64,000 nucleotides of DNA. Origin: Microcaldota archaeon (GTDB lineage: Archaea > Micrarchaeota > Micrarchaeia > Norongarragalinales > Norongarragalinaceae). The notes beneath the pieces were generated by a model that saw nothing but the letters and a program-made list of their open reading frames with translations, was not told the origin of the DNA and searched no databases. The DNA lies in contig JACPGT010000010.1 in the NCBI GenBank assembly GCA_016188965.1, forward strand, positions 47,468 to 111,467. Direction: 5' to 3'. Position 1 is the stretch's first letter. Each line of letters starts with the position of its first letter. Below, piece by piece: positions 16,913 through 24,592 of the stretch. The position numbers and the translations under genes are program-made.

Positions 16913-18724
16913 ATGTACGCCTTAACGACGGCTAAAAAAACCCTCGAAGCCGCCGTCGGCATGCCCGTAGGCAGCCCAAAAGACGCCACCCAGGCCGACG
17001 TATGCGTGCCCTGCTTCGCCCCTGCCAAGAAGGAGGGCAAGAATCCGGCTGAATTGGCTCAAAGCCTCGTCCGCAAGACATTTCCGCCGGCGTTTGAGCG
17101 CGCGACCGCCGCCGGACCCTACGCCAATTACTTCTTTTCCGAAACGTTCTACCGCCAAGTCATAAGCGAAACGGCCCAACCCGACTACGGTTGCCAACCC
17201 ATGCCGAAGTCCAAAGCGCCGTACGTGTTGGAATACTCCCAACCCAACCCGGGAAAACCCATGCACTTGGGCCACATCCGTTCGACCATCATCGGTGACG
17301 TCTGCGCCAACGCCTTGCAGCACATGGGACGGCCCGTGGTGCGCCTCAACTACCTCAACGACCGCGGCGCACACATCGCCGAACTGATTACGGCCATGGA
17401 AACATTCAAGGACCTGCCCAAAGTCACCGATGAGAAAAGCCTATTGGCGTATTACGTCAAAATCAAGGCCGACATCGAAAACGACCCGGCGCTCAAGGAA
17501 AAGACGCGGCAAGTGTTGGAACACCTTAAAGACCACGAAAAACAACTCGTCAAAATCCGCGACATGAGCTGGGCCGCCTTCCAACGCAACTACGACGCAC
17601 TCGGCGTCACATTCGACGACATCCCGTTTGAAACCACGCTGGAGTCCGATTCCCGCGCCCGCGTCCAGGAATGCCTTGACAAAAAACTGGCCAAGAAAGA
17701 GCCGGACGGCACCATCATCACGCAACTGGAGCCGGAAACATCCAACACGGTCCTGCTCCGAAGCAACGGAACGCCCCTCTACTTCACCTCGGACCTGGCC
17801 CTGGCCGACTGGAAATGGGCCAAATACCACTTCGATACGAGCATGATTTTCACCGCGTCCGAGCAGAACCTCCACTTCCGACAACTCCAGACATTATTGA
17901 CCAAACTGGGCCGAACCTACGCGCCCAACTACCTGCACAAAGGATTCGGCCTCATCCGCCTCACCGAAGGCAAGCTTTCCACCCGGCAAGGCCGCGTGGT
18001 ATTGCTGGAAGACGTCATCCGAAGCGTCACGGAAGAAGCGAACGACCAAATGAAAGCCCGCAATCCCGATGCCAAACCCGAAGAGGCCATCGCCCGTGCC
18101 GTCGGCATCGGCGCCCTCAAGTACGGCGTGCTCAAGGTGAAGCTCGAAAAGGACATCACGTTCGACCCCAAGACGGAAGTGCAGTTCGAAGGCGACACGT
18201 CGGCCTACGTCCAATACGCCCACGTCCGCGCCTGCGCCATCCTCGACAAATTTGCAGGACAAGCCGAAGGGCCCCACGCGGTACAAAACGCAAACGGTAA
18301 AGGGGAAAAAGGGAAAGCTGCCGCAAATTCCGGAAAAGAAAAAAACAACAAAAAGAAGGAAAAAATCGCAGCGCAGTCAAACGCGACCCCCGCACGCTTG
18401 AGCGCCTCGGCCATGGAGTCCATCCAACTGCCTCCGTTGCCTGCCAAACTTGACTTGAACGAATCCGAACGCCTCCTGCTCAAAAAGCTGGCCGAATTTC
18501 CCGACGCTTTGGACTACGTCGCTACCACGATGCAACCCCATGCCTTGTGCGAATACGCCTTACAGGTGGCCAAGGCATTCACGTCGTTCTACGCCGCGTC
18601 GCCCGTCCTGACGGCCGAAAAAGCCGGCCTCAAAGCCCAACGCCTCCACATCACGGCTTCAACGAAAAACGTGCTGGCCCTCGCCTTGGGCGTGCTAGGC
18701 ATCAACGCCCTCGAAAAGATGTGA
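16913..18724 (+). CDS. argS: Arginyl-tRNA synthetase
   Basis: The 603-residue class I synthetase charges tRNA-Arg. It has an N-terminal Add-1-like domain, the HIGH motif as HLGH in NPGKPMHLGHIRS (near residue 122), the KMSKS-equivalent KLSTRQGR (near 355) and the typical C-terminal ending LGINALEKM. A Lys/Asn-rich low-complexity insert (about residues 460-485) sits before the anticodon-binding helical domain, unlike most homologues. The start lies just after the shared AT box. The next gene follows after one base. Confidence 0.96.
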   Translation: MYALTTAKKTLEAAVGMPVGSPKDATQADVCVPCFAPAKKEGKNPAELAQSLVRKTFPPAFERATAAGPYANYFFSETFYRQVISETAQPDYGCQPMPKSKAPYVLEYSQPNPGKPMHLGHIRSTIIGDVCANALQHMGRPVVRLNYLNDRGAHIAELITAMETFKDLPKVTDEKSLLAYYVKIKADIENDPALKEKTRQVLEHLKDHEKQLVKIRDMSWAAFQRNYDALGVTFDDIPFETTLESDSRARVQECLDKKLAKKEPDGTIITQLEPETSNTVLLRSNGTPLYFTSDLALADWKWAKYHFDTSMIFTASEQNLHFRQLQTLLTKLGRTYAPNYLHKGFGLIRLTEGKLSTRQGRVVLLEDVIRSVTEEANDQMKARNPDAKPEEAIARAVGIGALKYGVLKVKLEKDITFDPKTEVQFEGDTSAYVQYAHVRACAILDKFAGQAEGPHAVQNANGKGEKGKAAANSGKEKNNKKKEKIAAQSNATPARLSASAMESIQLPPLPAKLDLNESERLLLKKLAEFPDALDYVATTMQPHALCEYALQVAKAFTSFYAASPVLTAEKAGLKAQRLHITASTKNVLALALGVLGINALEKM

Positions 18725-18725
18725 A

Positions 18726-19148
18726 ATGGCCGAACGACCTTTTCGACGACTTGAAACTCGGCAAGAGAAGCTGGATCGAATCAAAGCAGAAGTCAAGTCC
18801 GGAAAATACCAAATCGATCCGGACAAAATCGCAGACGCCATCCTGGGTTTGGCTAATAGACCGGTCAAGATGTCCGCCGAAAAGAAACCCGAGGCGAAGA
18901 TTTCCATCGAAAAAGACGCCATGGGCAGGCCGCATGTGCTCCGCCGTGAGGGCCTTGGCATCCGCGTATTGGGCTTGGAGGTAAACCGCGACCATCCCGA
19001 AGCAATTGCGGAATACGACGACGTCACCGAAAAGACGCATCACTACCGGCCCATCCCGGCCCGGCAAAAACAAGTGCTACTCCGGTTCCTCAAACGCCCA
19101 CCGGAAACAAAAAAGGAAAACAAAGACTATAGCAATCCCGGAAAGTAA
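18726..19148 (+). CDS. Small protein with a FlgM-like segment
   Basis: The 140-residue basic protein begins one base after argS. Residues about 11-42 contain RQEKLDRIKAEVKSG then YQIDPDKIADAILG, which strikingly resembles the anti-sigma factor FlgM C-terminal region. Archaea have no sigma factor, so the role must differ, perhaps binding another protein or nucleic acid through the same two helices. The rest is Lys/Glu-rich with no recognised domain. Its TAA stop lies within the conserved loop of repeat copy B. Confidence 0.6.
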   Translation: MAERPFRRLETRQEKLDRIKAEVKSGKYQIDPDKIADAILGLANRPVKMSAEKKPEAKISIEKDAMGRPHVLRREGLGIRVLGLEVNRDHPEAIAEYDDVTEKTHHYRPIPARQKQVLLRFLKRPPETKKENKDYSNPGK

Positions 19149-19330
19149 CCCGACAAAATAGTCCGGGATTCTTGCAATCCATGCAAGGATTGCAAGGTCT
19201 TGCGGAATACGCTCCGCAAGGCCACACAAGTTCGCAAAAACTTGTGACGCCACACAAGTCCAATAGGACTCGTGATGTGCTATCTAGCAAACGGCGTGAA
19301 AGTCAAGCGAGACGTTCACGGTTTGCTATA
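19131..19330. repeat. Two-hairpin repeat copy B, expanded to a six-hairpin array
   Basis: Hairpin I (19134-19142 with 19162-19170) has the 19-base loop aagtaacccgacaaaatag, almost the same as copy A. The last hairpin (19285-19292 tagcaaac with 19321-19328 gtttgcta, gg bulge, inner stem, six-base loop) matches hairpin II of copy A. Between them lie four extra hairpins: 19171-19180/19187-19196, 19196-19206/19213-19223, 19225-19232/19239-19246 and 19251-19261/19266-19277. The first three have six-base loops and the fourth a four-base loop. The block fills the gap between convergent genes. Confidence 0.75.
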
Positions 19331-19987
19331 GCTCAAGAACGCGTCCAGCCATTCTTCCGGATCTTTCGCCTTGGCAAACGCGCTGGCAAGCAAGACGCCT
19401 TGCGCGCCCAATTTCAGCGACATCTGAAAGTCACCCCGCGTGGACACGCCGGCGCCGACGAACGCCAGCACCTTTTGGTCCACCGCTTTGATGGCCTCCA
19501 CGCCGGCTTTTACCAACTCGGGCTGGGCATTGGACACAGAAACGCCTGAACCAATCAATTCCGGCGGTTCGATGGCCACGGCCCAAGGACCAAATGCGGC
19601 GACAATCTTCGCCTCATCGATGGAATCGGCACACACGACGACTTTCATCCCCAACGCCGACGCGGCCTTGACCGTTTTTTCCACCTGCGCATGCGGCAAC
19701 TTCTTCTCGGAATGGTTCAACAGCGTGCCTTGAAAACCCATCTGCTTCAAGCCGACCAACGGAACCGAGCCGGTAAACGCGCCAAAACCCGACGCGTCGG
19801 CATACTGGGCGAACAGAAGCGGCTTGTTTTTTTTGCGTTCGGACGCAACCCAACCGGCATCCAACACGGATGGGCACAGGACCAATTCATGATCGGTGCG
19901 GACCGCTTCAGCCGCGTGCAGCAGAGCCAACGCGCCCCGCTGGAAGCTCTCCGAATACGTCTTCAGATTGAGGACGACGAACGCCAT
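19316..19987 (-). CDS. tpiA: Triosephosphate isomerase, archaeal short form
   Basis: The 223-residue enzyme interconverts dihydroxyacetone phosphate and glyceraldehyde 3-phosphate. Catalytic residues are visible: Asn7 and Lys9 in NLKTY, His92 in LLNHSEK and Glu140 in VAIEPPELIGSG. The length is that of the archaeal form, about 25 residues shorter than bacterial TIM. Its 3' end overlaps the last hairpin of repeat B. It starts six bases after the surface protein gene upstream. Confidence 0.95.
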   Translation of the reverse strand: MAFVVLNLKTYSESFQRGALALLHAAEAVRTDHELVLCPSVLDAGWVASERKKNKPLLFAQYADASGFGAFTGSVPLVGLKQMGFQGTLLNHSEKKLPHAQVEKTVKAASALGMKVVVCADSIDEAKIVAAFGPWAVAIEPPELIGSGVSVSNAQPELVKAGVEAIKAVDQKVLAFVGAGVSTRGDFQMSLKLGAQGVLLASAFAKAKDPEEWLDAFLSYSKP

Positions 19988-19993
19988 GACGGC

Positions 19994-21025
19994 TTACAAC
20001 CCTTTGCGCCGACGCTTGTGGACGGCGAAGTAGTACCCGCCGGCAACCAACACCAGGACGACCAACACGCCGGCGATGACACTCACGCCGCCGGACCCGG
20101 ACGCGGGAGCAACCGTAGGAATCGCGGGCGCGACCGTGGCCGATGGCACGGCCGGAACGGCTGAAGCACTGACGGAAGGGGCAGTCGGGGACGGAGTCGG
20201 CGTCGCTTCAAGGCACGCGGACTCCAGGCAACCGGATTTGCAAGCCGTCAGGTTCGCCACGCAAGCAGTGCCGCCGCAAGAATAACGCACGACGCCGTTG
20301 CCACGACAGGCCGGCGCATGCGTGCCGGACGCGTCAAGGCAGAAGGAATCAAAATCCGTGCAGAACGGCGTAGCGGACGCCGGGACGTGGAATCGGACCT
20401 GCTTGTAACCGGAAGCGAAATACGAGCCGTTCCCGGCGTCGTAAATGACGTAGCCCAACGGAACGCCTTCGACGTCGTCCTGGACGCCCACGAAGATGCG
20501 CCGTGCCGTGCCGAATCCGGCGACCAGGAAGCCGTCATCGATGCCGGCATCAAACGCGATGACCGACACGTTGGACGCATTGAGGCCCTGTCCCGTCGCC
20601 GAATAGAAGGAACCCGCCAGCGATTGGGACGTCACGGTCAAATCAGCCATCTTTTCCAAGTTACAGAACCAAGCGAAACTCGTGCCGTTGAACACCCGGT
20701 AGTAGTACTCCGATCCGCCCGGAGTGTATTGGTACAACAGGTGGCCCGCCGTCACGTTGCGAGGGGCGTACGGGCTCAAGGCGACGAAAAAGTACCCCTT
20801 CTCTGAATTGGGAAAGACGAACGAGTCCAAGCGGCCTGAAGAGACGCGCAACGCGCGGATGGACGTGTTGTAGTCGAACGCATCCGCCGGCAGCTTGGTG
20901 TGGCCCGGATAGCTGAACGTCAAAAAATCCGTGCAATCCAACTCGGCCTGGACAAACGGAGGAATGGCCGCTACCAACAAGGCCAGGAGGAACGCGAAAT
21001 AAACGGACGCAGGGTTGGGACGCAT
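19994..21025 (-). CDS. Secreted surface protein with C-terminal membrane anchor
   Basis: The 343-residue protein has a signal peptide (residues 1-27) and an ectodomain with several Asn-x-Ser/Thr sites (about 28-225). A Cys-rich stretch (about 222-270), a Thr/Pro/Ser/Ala-rich stalk (about 275-312) and a C-terminal membrane helix before HKRRRKGL follow. A TATA box at 21048-21057 gives a leaderless start. Ectodomain family not recognised; a role in the cell surface is inferred. Confidence 0.75.
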   Translation of the reverse strand: MRPNPASVYFAFLLALLVAAIPPFVQAELDCTDFLTFSYPGHTKLPADAFDYNTSIRALRVSSGRLDSFVFPNSEKGYFFVALSPYAPRNVTAGHLLYQYTPGGSEYYYRVFNGTSFAWFCNLEKMADLTVTSQSLAGSFYSATGQGLNASNVSVIAFDAGIDDGFLVAGFGTARRIFVGVQDDVEGVPLGYVIYDAGNGSYFASGYKQVRFHVPASATPFCTDFDSFCLDASGTHAPACRGNGVVRYSCGGTACVANLTACKSGCLESACLEATPTPSPTAPSVSASAVPAVPSATVAPAIPTVAPASGSGGVSVIAGVLVVLVLVAGGYYFAVHKRRRKGL

Positions 21026-21047
21026 AGGGCATGCTAAGGGCGCGGAA

Positions 21048-21057
21048 ATTTAAAAAG
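21048..21057 (-). promoter_or_regulatory. TATA box for the surface protein gene
   Basis: The sequence aatttaaaaa (plus strand) is centred 27 bases upstream of the ATG at 21025. Confidence 0.55.
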
Positions 21058-21084
21058 ACCCACGTAATCGCTTGCCGGCCCGAT

Positions 21085-21825
21085 TCAACGGATTTTATCG
21101 AGTATATCCTCTTCCGTCACGTCGACGCCGCGCCGCTGGAAAAAACGCGCTACGTTGTGTGCGTCGCGCAGCAGGAACTCCTCGGCGCGCGGATGCACGC
21201 GCAGCACGGCCTGCGCCCAATCGATGACGACCGGCGGCTGGGCGCCCATGATGTTAAAACCGCTCAAATCCGCATGAACCAGTTTAGCGTCCACGTAGGT
21301 TCGACGCATGTCCTCGACGATGGAATCCAACGCCTTTTTGGGTTTGGAAAGCGCGGCCTGCTCCAATAACGGGTACGCGATGCCTTCCTCGCCGATGAAC
21401 TCCATGACTACGACGTTCTCGCGGAAGGCCAGCGGGGTCGGCACGTGCACGCCGGCGGCTTTCGCGGCCCGCAGATTCGCATGCTCTTTTTGCGCCCAGA
21501 GGTGGACGCGGGCGCGCAGCGTGTCCTTCAGAGCGAAGCGCGGATCGCCTTGGATGTACTCGGCGAACTTGCGGAACGCGGACGTTTCGTACTTGAAGAT
21601 CTTGACCGCGATGAACGAGCCGTCCGCCTTGCTGGCGCGAAAGACGATGCTTTCCTTTCCGGAAGAAACGGGGTAATCCAAGGACTGGAAAAGGCCCTTG
21701 TCCAGAAAATGCACCAAGACGCGGAGGGTCTTGTCGTCGAAAACCCTGTGAGAAATAAGGTTCCGCTCCGTGACCTGCTTGTCCTCAAAAGCGGGGCGCT
21801 TCTTCTTGCTCCAACGTCGGGCCAT
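21085..21825 (-). CDS. rio1: RIO-type serine protein kinase (Rio1 group)
   Basis: Rio kinases act in late small-subunit ribosome maturation. From the ATG at 21825 (leaderless after a box near 21849-21857) the protein has about 246 residues. Motifs: SSGKESIVF nucleotide loop, Lys in AVKIFKYE, the catalytic LVHADLSGFNI and the metal-binding VIDWAQAV. The metal motif differs from the usual Rio1 ID-x-SQ form by Trp-Ala. It precedes translation factor genes on the same strand, which fits a ribosome role. Confidence 0.92.
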   Translation of the reverse strand: MARRWSKKKRPAFEDKQVTERNLISHRVFDDKTLRVLVHFLDKGLFQSLDYPVSSGKESIVFRASKADGSFIAVKIFKYETSAFRKFAEYIQGDPRFALKDTLRARVHLWAQKEHANLRAAKAAGVHVPTPLAFRENVVVMEFIGEEGIAYPLLEQAALSKPKKALDSIVEDMRRTYVDAKLVHADLSGFNIMGAQPPVVIDWAQAVLRVHPRAEEFLLRDAHNVARFFQRRGVDVTEEDILDKIR

Positions 21826-21907
21826 GGGTATCCTGGGGCAGCGCGGCAATTAAAGCCCGCCGAACGCGCCGAGCCGCGGCTGGAAGAAAAAAATAGGTAG
21901 ACGCCGG

Positions 21908-22222
21908 TTACATCTTGAGCAATCCGCGGGCCTTCAGCGCGTCGGACTGGACTTTCGTGTACCGGAAAGCAATGTCGCCTTTCTCGTCGCCTTCCACCGA
22001 CCACGGCGTGACGATGACGTAGTCGCCGGCACGCACCCAGATGCGACGGCGGATCTTGCCCGGAACGCGGCAAAGGCGCTCCTTGCCGTCATTGCACTGC
22101 ACGCGCATGCGCGCGCCACCCACCATTTCAGTGACGATGCCGATGATCTCGCCGGGTCTGGGGGCCCTCACGCGGATGGGCGCGTTGGGATCGACGGGGC
22201 CATGGGGGCGTCCGAAACTCAT
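21908..22222 (-). CDS. eif1A: Translation initiation factor aIF1A
   Basis: The 104-residue OB-fold protein helps place initiator tRNA on the small subunit. It shows the family pattern GEIIGIVTEMVGGARMRVQC, GKERLCRVPGKIRRRIW and the VEGDEKGDI region. Its start overlaps the aIF2-beta stop as ATGA, so the two factors are translationally coupled. Confidence 0.96.
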   Translation of the reverse strand: MSFGRPHGPVDPNAPIRVRAPRPGEIIGIVTEMVGGARMRVQCNDGKERLCRVPGKIRRRIWVRAGDYVIVTPWSVEGDEKGDIAFRYTKVQSDALKARGLLKM

Positions 22223-22620
22223 AAGCGGATGGGCCTCGTGGCGCCGCAGGCTTCACACACTAACGTGTTGACCGGAGCGGCGTAGACAATATGCGTGTCG
22301 GGTTTCCCGCATTCGCGGCACAGCACGCATTGGTCCAGATAATAGGTAAGCTTCTCGTTGAGCACGCGGGGCGGCACTTTCGTGTCCAGAGTCAGGCGGC
22401 CAGGCGCGACGTTGCCGCGCGTGGCCAGTTCCTTGAAAAGGAATTTGGACAGTTCCTCAGGCTTGCGGCGGATCTTCTGGCAGATGACGTCGAAATTCGT
22501 GATGAGCGTCTTGTTGCCTTGCATCAGGATGCTGGCCACCGGCGGCTCGAACCGCTCGCCCGTCGTCTTTTTGGGCGGCAACTTGACGTACAGGTTGTCC
22601 AACATCTGGTTGTAGTCCAT
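22219..22620 (-). CDS. eif2B: Translation initiation factor 2 subunit beta
   Basis: About 133 residues from the ATG at 22620; the open frame to 22764 runs through repeat C and is not coding. aIF2-beta is part of the heterotrimer carrying initiator tRNA. It shows the N-terminal MDYNQMLDNLY helix that contacts the gamma subunit, the central alpha-beta domain with NFDVICQKIRR, and a C-terminal zinc ribbon with C-x2-C pairs (CRECG and CEACG). Confidence 0.95.
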   Translation of the reverse strand: MDYNQMLDNLYVKLPPKKTTGERFEPPVASILMQGNKTLITNFDVICQKIRRKPEELSKFLFKELATRGNVAPGRLTLDTKVPPRVLNEKLTYYLDQCVLCRECGKPDTHIVYAAPVNTLVCEACGATRPIRL

Positions 22621-22749
22621 TCTTAGGAATTCCTCAATGCAAATTTTTTTCTGGGGCTGAAGGTCAAAAAAAACCCAAAAGCTCAAGGTCCACCGGCCCG
22701 TGGCCGTTGGAAATGCCGGATAGCATTTAGCCGACCGGCCTTTATTATA
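22621..22749. other. Upstream region of aIF2-beta
   Basis: No gene is supported here. The stretch is rich in A and T runs near 22640-22680, where the promoter of the aIF2-beta/aIF1A pair probably lies, but no clear TATA box stands out. Confidence 0.35.
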
Positions 22750-22840
22750 GTAAGCCCCGCACATTTTACGACGAATAGGCGGGGCTTACCAGATAGCAAA
22801 CCACGATTAGTTTGTCCGGAAACTTTTGTGGTTTGCTATA
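22750..22840. repeat. Two-hairpin intergenic repeat, copy C
   Basis: Hairpin I is an 11-bp stem (22750-22760 with 22779-22789) around an 18-base loop ending cgacgaatag, resembling the cgacaaaatag end of copy B. Hairpin II pairs tagcaaaccac (22794-22804) with gtggtttgcta (22828-22838), encloses an inner five-bp stem (22809-22813 with 22820-22824) and ends in a six-base loop. It is more diverged than A and B but keeps their order, arms and loop sizes. Confidence 0.7.
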
Positions 22841-22887
22841 AGCCACGGGAAATGCGGACAGGATTCCGCGGACACTCGCAGCGGTTC

Positions 22888-23643
22888 TTAAAAAAAGACC
22901 AACTTGACCAACAACAGTCCGACCACGGCGAACAACAACGGCCGCAGCCACGTTTCGCCTTTTTTCACGGCCAGATGCGAGCCGATCCACGCGCCGAGCA
23001 TGCCGCCGGCCACCATGGGCAATAACAATACGAAGTCCACGGCGCCGTGCGAGAGGAAGACGGCCGACGCGGTGAGGCTGGTGGCGATGGTGATGACCAA
23101 TTCGGCCACGCCTGCCTCCAGCAACGGAAAGCCCAAGAAGAGCATGAGCAGGATGCGGGAAATCGTGCCGCCGCCTCCGCCCACGAAGCCCTCGTAATAA
23201 CCCAGAACGGCGAACAGCACGGCGGCTAACGCCAGGCGGACCGGGCCTTTGGGCAGAAAATCAGTCTTGCGGTGTTTCTGCCGGTCCAGCACCAAGATGG
23301 CGGCGATGGCGGCCACCATGAAACCGGCGACCAGCAACTTCAGCTGACCTGCAGGAACGCTCAACACGGCATTCGCACCCAGATAGGCGCCGGCAGATCG
23401 GGCCACGAGGATGACGACGATGGGCCGCACGTCGATACGGATCTTCTTGCGCCAGTAATTGGCCAGGCCGACGAGAGTGAAGAAGACGACGTAGACACGG
23501 TTGGTGGCAATGACGGGCTGCAAGGCAAACCCCAACGCACCCAATGCAGGGATGGAGATGAGTCCGCCGCCTCCGACCATGACGTCGATCAATGCGGCGA
23601 CCAGAGCGACTACGAACACGGAAATGAAGGAAACCGGATCCAA
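22888..23643 (-). CDS. TSUP/TauE-SafE family membrane transporter
   Basis: The 251-residue protein has about eight membrane spans and two copies of the family signature, GGGGLISIPAL (near residue 28) and GGGGGTISRILL (near 157), marking the internal duplication. Members export or import sulfite, sulfonates or related small anions; the substrate cannot be told. The start is TTG, preceded by AGGA about 10 bases upstream. No partner enzyme lies beside it. Confidence 0.85.
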   Translation of the reverse strand: MDPVSFISVFVVALVAALIDVMVGGGGLISIPALGALGFALQPVIATNRVYVVFFTLVGLANYWRKKIRIDVRPIVVILVARSAGAYLGANAVLSVPAGQLKLLVAGFMVAAIAAILVLDRQKHRKTDFLPKGPVRLALAAVLFAVLGYYEGFVGGGGGTISRILLMLFLGFPLLEAGVAELVITIATSLTASAVFLSHGAVDFVLLLPMVAGGMLGAWIGSHLAVKKGETWLRPLLFAVVGLLLVKLVFF

Positions 23644-23692
23644 AGTGCATCAATTCCTGAACGCCAAAAGCCGCATTCCGTGGCAGACGGCG

Positions 23693-24493
23693 TCAGAACT
23701 TCAAAGCCATCTTGATTCCAAAACCGATGGCCGTAAGCAGCAATTCGCCGAACACAATCGGCGGCAAACCCGGATAATAGCCCTTGCGCCTCTCCATCAG
23801 CACCAACAACGAGGCGAGGCCCAGCGTGGCGCCGACGGCGGCAAAAACCGCGATGAACAATCCGTATTGGTGGAACAGCGAGACGGAAAGCACCAAGGGG
23901 ACGACGAAGTCGCCAGAGCCGAGCATGACTTGCTGTTTCTTGTGGTGGAAGTTGACGGTGAGGCTCGTCTTGCGCTCCTGCATGCGTTCCGCCAAAAAAA
24001 CCATGTGTTTCGTCAGGAAGACGGCGGCAAAGTCGTACGCCGAAATCAGCACGACGAACAACAAGACGGGTAGCACGTCGAGGGACGCGCCCAGCAGGCC
24101 GCCGACGACCATGGTGGCGAACATCAGCAAGAACGGCCGGAACGGCTCGTACAAAAAGCGGACGGCCAGCAAGCCGGCGGCCAAAAGCAGCGTCGGGATT
24201 TCCGGCAAGAACAGCGAGAAGAACAGGCTGGACGCGGTGAACATCATGACGGCTTCGAGAATCCGAAGCAAAGCGGAACCTTTGTAAAAATACAGGACGA
24301 CTAGGAGGATGCCGGTCGTGACCAGGATGCCGAACAGCAATTGCAACGCGTTGCCGACGTCGGCGGGGTCCTCGACCGTCTGGATGCCGGCGGCGATGAA
24401 TACGGACCCTACGGCCAGGCCCATGATTTGCACGGCAAAGAAGGCAGCGAGAAGCTGCAATGCGACGAATCGGATGGTGAAGACCATGGCCAA
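23693..24493 (-). CDS. Presenilin/signal-peptide-peptidase-like intramembrane protease
   Basis: The 266-residue protein has about nine membrane spans. The two catalytic Asp motifs of archaeal presenilin homologues are present: YD at residues 153-154 (SAYDFAAVF) and G-x-GD at 192-195 (LGSGDFVVP). The third motif, normally PAL, reads LPPI at 243-246. The enzyme would cleave transmembrane segments, for example of cleaved signal peptides. A TATA-like gtttaaac near 24512-24520 favours the second ATG at 24487 as a leaderless start. Confidence 0.85.
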   Translation of the reverse strand: MAMVFTIRFVALQLLAAFFAVQIMGLAVGSVFIAAGIQTVEDPADVGNALQLLFGILVTTGILLVVLYFYKGSALLRILEAVMMFTASSLFFSLFLPEIPTLLLAAGLLAVRFLYEPFRPFLLMFATMVVGGLLGASLDVLPVLLFVVLISAYDFAAVFLTKHMVFLAERMQERKTSLTVNFHHKKQQVMLGSGDFVVPLVLSVSLFHQYGLFIAVFAAVGATLGLASLLVLMERRKGYYPGLPPIVFGELLLTAIGFGIKMALKF

Positions 24494-24592
24494 ACGTTTA
24501 GCGGCAAGCGCGGTTTAAACCATTTGCTTGGGGAAAATAGAAACGACCGGAGTCGACTCGGCAAGCGCATCCGCACAACCCGGTTACAGCTT

